The notes under the pieces were generated by a model, which was given only the letters and a program-made list of their open reading frames with translations, was not told where the DNA came from and ran no database searches. Both the position numbers and the translations under genes were made by a program. Below, in pieces: positions 58,266 to 64,000 of a stretch of DNA of 64,000 bases; position 1 is the stretch's first letter, and each line of letters starts with the position of its first letter. The DNA lies in the NCBI RefSeq assembly GCF_002979475.1, contig NZ_PCOY01000001.1:62001-126000 (forward strand), read 5' to 3'. The DNA is from Microbacterium sp. MYb62. Its GTDB lineage: Bacteria; Actinomycetota; Actinomycetes; Actinomycetales; Microbacteriaceae.

Positions 58266-59093
58266 CTACGCGCCGACCTTGAAGCGCGCGAAGTCCGTCA
58301 CGGTGATACCGGCGTCCTTCGCCACCTGGGCGACAGAGAGCTTGTTGTCCTTGGCGTAGTCCTGCTCGAGCAGGGCGACCTGCTTGATGAACGCAGAGAC
58401 ACGGCCTTCGACGATCTTCGGGAGAGCCGCTTCCGGCTTGCCCTCGTTGCGGGAGATCTCGGTGACGATCTCGCGCTCCTTCTCGACCGCGTCGGCCGGA
58501 ACGTCTGCACGCGACAGGTACGACGGGTTGGCGAACGAGATGTGCTGAGCGATGCTGCGCGCGGTCTCCGCGTCGTCACCCGAGTAGGCGACGACGACGC
58601 CGATCTGCGGCGGCAGGTCCTTGCTCGTACGGTGCAGGTAGACCTCGACCTTGTCGCCGGAGATCGTGCGCACGCGGCGCAGCTCGACCTTCTCGCCGAT
58701 GATCGCGGCCTCTTCCGAGATGACCTGCTCGACGCTCTTGTCGCCGGCGGATGCCGCGAGGGCGGCGTCGACCGAGTCGGCCTTGACCGCTGCGGCGGCG
58801 TCGGCGACCTTGTCGGCCAGCGCGATGAAGCGCTCGTTCTTCGCGACGAAGTCGGTCTCGCAGGCGAGCTCGATGAGCGTCACAGCGCCGTCCTGCTCGC
58901 GGGCGACGATCAGTCCCTCGCTCGTGGAACGGTCGGCGCGCTTCGCGTTGCCCTTCGCACCCTTGAGACGCAGGATCTCGGTGGCCTTCGCGACGTCTCC
59001 GTCAGCCTCCTCGAGCGCCTTCTTGGTGTCGACCATTCCCGTGCCGAGCTGCTCACGCAGCGCCTTGAGGTCAGCGATGGTGAAGTTGGCCAT
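58266..59093 (-). CDS. tsf: Elongation factor Ts
   Basis: 275-aa nucleotide-exchange factor for EF-Tu. It begins MANFTIADLKALREQLGTGMVDTKKAL; contains the EF-Tu contact motif LACETDFVAKNE and KVEVYLHRT later. A good AAGGAG site precedes ATG 59093. It lies 41 bp after rpsB, one operon. Confidence 0.97.
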   Translation of the reverse strand: MANFTIADLKALREQLGTGMVDTKKALEEADGDVAKATEILRLKGAKGNAKRADRSTSEGLIVAREQDGAVTLIELACETDFVAKNERFIALADKVADAAAAVKADSVDAALAASAGDKSVEQVISEEAAIIGEKVELRRVRTISGDKVEVYLHRTSKDLPPQIGVVVAYSGDDAETARSIAQHISFANPSYLSRADVPADAVEKEREIVTEISRNEGKPEAALPKIVEGRVSAFIKQVALLEQDYAKDNKLSVAQVAKDAGITVTDFARFKVGA

Positions 59094-59134
59094 GTGTGGT
59101 GGCTCCTTGCTTCGTTAGGTGTGTGTACGAGGGA

Positions 59135-60085
59135 TTACTTGGCGTCAGCAGCCTCGGCGGCGGCGACCTCAGCGGTCTCCTCACCGGAAGCGGCGGCGAT
59201 CGCCTCGTCGTGTGCCTCAGCACCGGCCTCGTCGGCAGCGGTCTCGTCGGCGGCGGGCGTCTCCACGACGGCAGCAGCGTCATCTGCGGTGACGACCTCG
59301 GCGGCGTCAGCGGACTCCTGGACCTCGGGAGCCGGAGTCTCGAGGAGCTCCTTCTCCCAGTCGGCGAGCGGCTCGGCGTCGCCCGTCTCCGGGTTGTGCT
59401 TCTGCTGCAGGCCCTCGGCCGCGGCGTCGGCGATGATGCGCGTCAGCAGCGAGACGGAGCGGATCGCGTCGTCGTTGCCGGGGATCGGGTACTGGAAGTC
59501 GTCCGGGTCGGCGTTGGTGTCGAGGATGCCGATCACCGGGATGCCGAGCTTCTTGGCCTCATCGATCGCGAGGTGCTCGCGCTTGGCGTCGACGACCCAG
59601 ATGGCCGAAGGCGTCTTGGTGAGGTTGCGGATACCGCCGAGCGACTTGTGCAGCTTGTCGAGCTCGCGCTTCTTGAGAAGCAGCTCCTTCTTCGTGAAGC
59701 CGCTGTTCGCCGGGGTCTCGTAGTCCAGCTCCTCGAGCTCCTTCATGCGTGCGAGACGCTTGGAGATCGTCTGGAAGTTGGTGAGGAGTCCACCGAGCCA
59801 GCGCTGGTTCACGAAGGGCTGGCCCACGCGGGTCGCCTGCTCGGCGAGGATCTCCTGCGCCTGCTTCTTCGTGCCGACGAAGAGGATCGTGCCACCGTGG
59901 GCGACGGTCTCCTTGACGAAGTCGTAGGCCTTGTCGATGTAGCCGAGCGACTGCTGCAGGTCGATGATGTGGATGCCGCTGCGCTCGGTGAGGATGAAGC
60001 GCTTCACCTTCGGGTTCCACCGACGGGTCTGGTGTCCGAAGTGCACGCCGCTGTCGAGCAGCTGGCGGATGGTGACCACAGCCAT
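59135..60085 (-). CDS. rpsB: 30S ribosomal protein S2
   Basis: 316-aa S2. The conserved core ([78 protein letters not shown]) is followed by an unusually long Ala/Glu/Asp-rich tail of about 75 residues, typical of actinobacterial S2. ATG 60085 has CCAGGAGA upstream. The leader is long (about 180 nt from the proposed promoter). Confidence 0.97.
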   Translation of the reverse strand: MAVVTIRQLLDSGVHFGHQTRRWNPKVKRFILTERSGIHIIDLQQSLGYIDKAYDFVKETVAHGGTILFVGTKKQAQEILAEQATRVGQPFVNQRWLGGLLTNFQTISKRLARMKELEELDYETPANSGFTKKELLLKKRELDKLHKSLGGIRNLTKTPSAIWVVDAKREHLAIDEAKKLGIPVIGILDTNADPDDFQYPIPGNDDAIRSVSLLTRIIADAAAEGLQQKHNPETGDAEPLADWEKELLETPAPEVQESADAAEVVTADDAAAVVETPAADETAADEAGAEAHDEAIAAASGEETAEVAAAEAADAK

Positions 60086-60102
60086 GGTCGTCTCCTGGTT
60101 CT

Positions 60103-60272
60103 GGCGCGTTTCTGCGCCGTTGAGGTTGTCTCGCCGATCAGATGATCTGGCTTCCTGGCGCCCGGCCCACACCCGCCTGCTCGAGGAGAAGGACCTGTGG
60201 GAGTGGATGCCGCGAAGTGATTCGCTTTGGGCACGCGTAGTCACCCCGATTTCGAGGTGCTCCCCCAGCATA
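60103..60272 (-). promoter_or_regulatory. rpsB promoter and structured leader
   Basis: The 307-bp gap 60086-60392 holds no gene. On the minus strand TATGCT (60272-60267) is a candidate -10 that would give a leader of about 175 nt. Just before the ribosome-binding site is a small GGCGC-N6-GCGCC hairpin (60118-60103). A long leader is compatible with S2 autoregulation, known in other bacteria; here it is inference. Confidence 0.4.
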
Positions 60273-60392
60273 CAGGATCAGGTCGCGGCACTCATCCTGC
60301 ACCCTGGGGCGCATCTGCGGACCTCTCCCCGCGGCCGTGGGCACCCGGTTCCCGCGCCATCGTCTGCCGACCGCGACAGTCAGACTCCTGCC

Positions 60393-60917
60393 ATGCGTTC
60401 ATCCTCTCGAACCGTTCTGGGGGCGGTTTCGCTCCTCCTGCTCCTGCTCGCGGTGGCGAGCCCGGCCGCTGCGTCGAATCCGGACGACCGGGGCGACCCG
60501 CCCCGCTGGACCTGGCCGTTGACGGGGCCGCACGTCGTCGTGGCCGAGTATCGCGCGCCTGCACATGACTACGGCCCCGGGCATCGAGGTGTCGATCTCG
60601 GCGCGTCGGTCGATGCCGTGGTCGTCGCGCCGGCGGACGGCGTCGTCGCGTTCCGTGGCGGTGTGGTGGATCGTCCGCTCCTCACCGTCACCCACGCCGA
60701 CGGTCTCGTCACGACCTTCGAGCCCCTCCGATCCACCCTCGCCCCCGGCGATGCGGTGTCGGCCGGCCAGGCGCTCGGGTACGTCGATGTCGGCGGTCAC
60801 AGCCCGCCGGGTGCGCTCCACCTCGGTGTGCGACTCGACGGCGCATACATCAATCCGATGCTGCTCTTCGGTGATGTCCCTCGAGCCGTGCTGCTCCCCT
60901 GCTGCGCATCGCGATGA
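60393..60917 (+). CDS. Secreted M23 family metallopeptidase-like protein
   Basis: 174-aa exported LytM/M23 protein. A signal peptide (residues 1-27, LLLLLLAVASPAAAS) precedes one M23 domain with zinc ligands His and Asp in GHRGVDLG and the His-x-x motif in LHLGVRLDG. It cleaves peptidoglycan cross-bridges, or serves as a regulator if inactive; the first metal motif is complete. ATG 60393 comes 6 nt after CAGACT, a leaderless layout. It is convergent with xerC. Confidence 0.88.
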   Translation: MRSSSRTVLGAVSLLLLLLAVASPAAASNPDDRGDPPRWTWPLTGPHVVVAEYRAPAHDYGPGHRGVDLGASVDAVVVAPADGVVAFRGGVVDRPLLTVTHADGLVTTFEPLRSTLAPGDAVSAGQALGYVDVGGHSPPGALHLGVRLDGAYINPMLLFGDVPRAVLLPCCASR

Positions 60918-60934
60918 TTCTCCGCGGATCGCGG

Positions 60935-61837
60935 TCAGGCGCGGGGGTGCGCGAGCCGATACGTCGCCGCCAGGCGTTCGGTCGACACATGCGTGTAGAT
61001 CTGCGTGGTCCCGAGGCTGGCGTGGCCGAGGATCTCCTGGACCGCACGCAGGTCCGCACCACCGTCCAGCAGATGCGTGGCCGCGGTATGACGCAAGGCG
61101 TGGGGGCCGATGGTCTCGGCACCGACGATCGGCCCCAGGACCCTCGCGACGAGCTCGTACACGGTCCGTGGTCCGATCCGCGCCCCTCGACTGCCCAGGA
61201 CGACCGCGGGTGTGAACGTCCGCGCTCGTGCCACGAGGACGGGTCTGCCGCGGTGCAGGTACGCGACCAGCGCGTCGCGGGCCGGCGCTCCGTAGGGCAC
61301 GACTCGTTCCTTCGCCCCCTTGCCGAGAACCCGCGCCGTGCCACGGTCGAGGTCGAGATCATCGATGTCAAGGCCGCAGAGCTCGGAGACGCGAACGCCC
61401 GATCCGTACAGCAGCTCGAGGATGGCGTGATCCCGCAATGCGATCGGATCTCCCTCTTGCGCTGCCTCGCGGTGCGCGTCGAGAAGGCTCGACATCGCCT
61501 CTCGCGATGCGACCGTGGGCAGCGTGCGCCCCTTCTTGGGTGCGACCAGGCGCAGGCTCGGATCGTGGGAGATGAGCTCCTGCTCCTTCGCCCAGCTGAA
61601 GAACGAGCGCGCCGCAGCCGAGCGCCGGGCCAACGTAGACCTGGCATCGCCTCGCTGCGTTGCACGCCAGAGCCAATCCCGGAGCACCTCCAGATCGACG
61701 GCTTCGATCGGCAGGCCGCCCGACGCCGACGCAAGATCTCGCAGGTCCGATCGGTATGCCTTCACGGTCGCGGGCGACAACCGCCGCACCCGCTCCAGGT
61801 GATCGACGAACGCCTCGGTCGCGGCCGCGAGTTCCAT
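60935..61837 (-). CDS. xerC: Tyrosine recombinase XerC
   Basis: 300-aa recombinase resolving chromosome dimers at dif. Catalytic residues: Arg in YGSGVRVSELCGL, HALRHTAATHLLDGG, and LGHASLGTTQIYTHVS with nucleophile Tyr. Position between dprA and rpsB, as in other actinobacteria, marks it as the housekeeping Xer, unlike the islet integrase at 4385. Confidence 0.94.
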   Translation of the reverse strand: MELAAATEAFVDHLERVRRLSPATVKAYRSDLRDLASASGGLPIEAVDLEVLRDWLWRATQRGDARSTLARRSAAARSFFSWAKEQELISHDPSLRLVAPKKGRTLPTVASREAMSSLLDAHREAAQEGDPIALRDHAILELLYGSGVRVSELCGLDIDDLDLDRGTARVLGKGAKERVVPYGAPARDALVAYLHRGRPVLVARARTFTPAVVLGSRGARIGPRTVYELVARVLGPIVGAETIGPHALRHTAATHLLDGGADLRAVQEILGHASLGTTQIYTHVSTERLAATYRLAHPRA

Positions 61838-61915
61838 CTCTCCAGCTTGCCGTGCCGGCGTGCTCTCTGCGGCAGCCTCGCCGTCGAATGCCTCGCTCTG
61901 CGCGGCGGGGCGGAT

Positions 61916-63112
61916 TCATGTCGACCTTGTCTGCGGGGCTCGGCGCCACCCGGCCTCGTCGAGGGCGACATCGCCTTCCAGATGCAGCAGCCCGAGCAGC
62001 GACCTGACCCGATCCGCTGACAGACCCGCGCGGCGCGCGATCTCGTCTATCGGCAGACGTGTCCTCGTGCTCATGGCATCGAGGACTCTCGTGCGATTCG
62101 GATCGCTCTCCGCCGGTCCGAACTCCTGGTGGCCGTCCACGGTTCCGAGCATCTCCCTCACCTCGGGCGCAGATGTGACGCACTGCGCGTCGTACTCGCG
62201 CAGAAGACGATGACAACCTGCGGATGACGCCGACGTGACCGGCCCCGGCACGGCGCCGAGGGGCCGTCCGAGCGTCGCCGCGTGGCCGGCCGTGTTGAGG
62301 GATCCGCTGCGCCATCCGGCCTCGACGACCACGGTCGCCTGACCGAGTGCGGCGATGAGGCGGTTCCTCGCGAGGAACCGCCATTTCGTCGGAGCCGTGC
62401 CGCACGGCGGCTCACTCACCAACGCCCCTTCCTCGGCGATCTGTCGAAGAAGCTCCTGGTGCCCGACCGGGTACGCGCGGTCGACACCTCCGGCGAGGAA
62501 GGCGACGGTCGCACCCTGGACGCCGAGGGCGGCACGATGCGCAACGCCGTCGATGCCGTAGGCGCCGCCGGACACGATCACCGCACCCGTCGCAGCGAGG
62601 TCACCGGCGAGTTCCGCAGCCATATGCTCGCCGTACCCGCTGGAAGCCCGTGCCCCCACGATCGATAGACGGGGTTCCCTGTGGAGTAGATCCGCGCGGC
62701 CTCGCACCCAGAGTGCGAACGGAGCGCTGGGGCCGAGATCGTCGAGGCTCCTCGGCCAGTGCTCGTCGCCGGGGATGACGAGCCGTGCTCGCACGTGGTG
62801 AGCCCCGCGTAGCGCGTCACCCACGGCCTGCGCCCGAGCGCGGGGTCTCCACCGGGCCCGGCCCTCCGCGAGTGCGCGCGATGCGTCCGCGGTCGCGCCA
62901 CCAGGGGGAACCAACGAGGCGGAATCGCCCACGGCCAGCGCGAGCGCATCGACCGCTCCGAGCGCTTCGATCAGCGCGCCGGCCACCGAGTCGCCGGGCT
63001 CGGCGATCACGGACCAGGCTGCCCGAGCGACGCACTCGGCGATCTCCGGCCCGGGATGGACGCGGCGGACGGCGGCCGCGATCTCGCAATCGGCGAGCAG
63101 GGATTCGATCAT
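61916..63112 (-). CDS. dprA: DNA-processing protein DprA
   Basis: 398-aa Rossmann-fold protein that loads RecA onto incoming single-stranded DNA. Core motifs: LSIVGARASSGYGEHMA, VSGGAYGIDGVAHRAAL, FLAGGVDRAYPVGH, FLARNRLIAALGQATVVVEAGWRSGSLNTA; a C-terminal winged-helix region is present. ATG 63112 overlaps the comM stop. The N-terminal 100 residues are variable. Confidence 0.94.
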   Translation of the reverse strand: MIESLLADCEIAAAVRRVHPGPEIAECVARAAWSVIAEPGDSVAGALIEALGAVDALALAVGDSASLVPPGGATADASRALAEGRARWRPRARAQAVGDALRGAHHVRARLVIPGDEHWPRSLDDLGPSAPFALWVRGRADLLHREPRLSIVGARASSGYGEHMAAELAGDLAATGAVIVSGGAYGIDGVAHRAALGVQGATVAFLAGGVDRAYPVGHQELLRQIAEEGALVSEPPCGTAPTKWRFLARNRLIAALGQATVVVEAGWRSGSLNTAGHAATLGRPLGAVPGPVTSASSAGCHRLLREYDAQCVTSAPEVREMLGTVDGHQEFGPAESDPNRTRVLDAMSTRTRLPIDEIARRAGLSADRVRSLLGLLHLEGDVALDEAGWRRAPQTRST

Positions 63113-64000
63113 CCGGGCAGGCCCCTCCGCAAATGCAGGGCTCGACCGATCTCCTCGATGCCCGGTACCTCCCGCTCGGCCAGATCGGCCATCGTCCACG
63201 CGACCCGGAGAACGCGGTCGTACCCTCTCAGCGTGAGCGCGCCGCGCTCCAACGCACGGTCGAGCGGCGAACGCGTCTCGGCCGGCAGGCGGAAGGACCC
63301 CTGACGCAACCAGGTGCCCGGAACATCGACATTGCGTCGCCAGCGCGTGCTCCGCCAACGGGAGGCCGCCCTCGCACGCGCCGCCGCGACGCGTTCACGC
63401 GCCATGGCCGTCGTCGTCGCCGACGCCTGCCCCGTCGCCCTCGAAGCGGTCACGCGGCTCACCTGCAGATCGATGTCGATGCGATCTCGGAGGGGCCCCG
63501 ACAGCCGAGTGGAGTACCGCCGGATCGACATCGGCGGACACACGCACTCGGCACCCCGGACCCCGTGGTTCCCGCACGGGCAGGGATTCATCGCCAGCAG
63601 CAGCTGGAACCTGGCGGGAAAGCTCGCCGTGAACCCCGCACGGTGCACCTCGATCATCCCCGATTCCAACGGCTGCCGCAGCGCGTCGAGCGCCACCCGC
63701 GAGAACTCGGCCGCTTCGTCGAGGAACAGCACGCCGCGATGTGCCCTCGCGATCGCGCCGGGCCTCGCCACGCGCGATCCGCCGCCGATGAGTGCCGCGA
63801 CGGAGGCGCTGTGGTGCGGTGCCTCCAGCGGAGGAAGCCGGTCGAGCACGGCGACGGGTTCCCCGCTGAGGGAGCGGACGGACGCGACCTCGAGCGCCTC
63901 CTGCTCGTCGAGCGGCGGCATGATCCCCGGCAATCTGCGCGCGAGCATCGTCTTCCCCGCTCCCGGTGGGCCGCTCAGGAGCATGTGGTGCCCGCCTGCT
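63109..64000 (-). CDS. comM: YifB/ComM-family Mg-chelatase-like AAA+ ATPase (partial, 5' end outside window)
   Basis: The C-terminal ~297 residues of a ComM helicase-like protein. Walker A lies in LLSGPPGAGKTMLARRLPGI just inside the edge, Walker B in GVLFLDEAAEF, and the four-Cys/zinc segment in MNPCPCGNHG...CVCPP. The C-terminal Mg_chelatase_C region is complete. It acts in branch migration during transformation in other bacteria. Coupled to dprA by overlap; the N-terminal Lon-like domain is off the right edge. Confidence 0.95.
   Translation of the reverse strand, partial: AGGHHMLLSGPPGAGKTMLARRLPGIMPPLDEQEALEVASVRSLSGEPVAVLDRLPPLEAPHHSASVAALIGGGSRVARPGAIARAHRGVLFLDEAAEFSRVALDALRQPLESGMIEVHRAGFTASFPARFQLLLAMNPCPCGNHGVRGAECVCPPMSIRRYSTRLSGPLRDRIDIDLQVSRVTASRATGQASATTTAMARERVAAARARAASRWRSTRWRRNVDVPGTWLRQGSFRLPAETRSPLDRALERGALTLRGYDRVLRVAWTMADLAEREVPGIEEIGRALHLRRGLPG

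Noticed and set aside
60935..61837. Second mobile-element integrase
   Set aside because: Sequence and position next to dprA and rpsB identify it as housekeeping XerC.

Overview
The window reads as a 64 kb piece of a high-GC actinobacterial chromosome, most likely a Microbacterium-like member of the Microbacteriaceae. This is an inference from gene content and order: GatCAB amidotransferase, an iron-sulfur ferrochelatase, Orn oligoribonuclease, GlgE, the xerC-dprA-comM / rpsB-tsf-pyrH-frr-cdsA block, and many leaderless gene starts. Most of it is ordinary housekeeping DNA, densely packed with frequent 4-base stop/start overlaps.

Left end (1-6.1 kb): a flavohemoglobin gene (hmp, cut by the window edge) is divergent from a helix-turn-helix regulator with a three-cysteine, SufR-like C-terminal domain. 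Next comes a 4.5 kb integrated islet. It is bounded by a tRNA 3'-end fragment (1495-1532) and by an intact tRNA-Met (6019-6095). It carries a tyrosine integrase, an excisionase-like protein, an MFS transporter, an acetyltransferase-like protein and two small unknowns.

6.1-26 kb: gamma-carbonic anhydrase and Dps (divergent around a 12-bp palindrome), an amidohydrolase/PaiB pair, Nei-type glycosylase with RpiB, ferrochelatase, PepN, an MscS-truncated hemoglobin-flavoprotein operon, a membrane-anchored serine hydrolase, two acyl-CoA thioesterases flanking unknowns, EttA, a lipoprotein, an SSB paralog, tRNA-Arg, orn and tRNA-His.

26-42.6 kb: LysE exporter, a metallopeptidase-clpS-DUF2017 operon, a P-loop kinase with a GerW-like protein, DNA polymerase IV, gatC-gatA-gatB, an acyl-CoA ligase, a DEAD-box RNA helicase, ligA, mnmA and a cysteine desulfurase. 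MnmA uses sulfur from such a desulfurase.

42.6-49.1 kb: a compact glgX-glgE-glgB operon for alpha-glucan synthesis and turnover. 49.2-55.7 kb: a thioredoxin-TPR protein, a two-part membrane/lipoprotein of unknown role, an AI-2E-type permease, an alpha/beta hydrolase, a lytic-transglycosylase-like protein and a DivIVA-like protein. 55.7-64 kb: cdsA, frr, pyrH, tsf, rpsB, a secreted M23 peptidase, xerC, dprA and comM (cut by the right edge).

The clearest non-routine signals are the tRNA-Met islet, the hmp-linked cysteine regulator, the uniform TANNNT-6nt-start architecture of leaderless genes, and the protein with an internal lipobox. I saw no CRISPR array, prophage structural genes, insertion sequences or rRNA.
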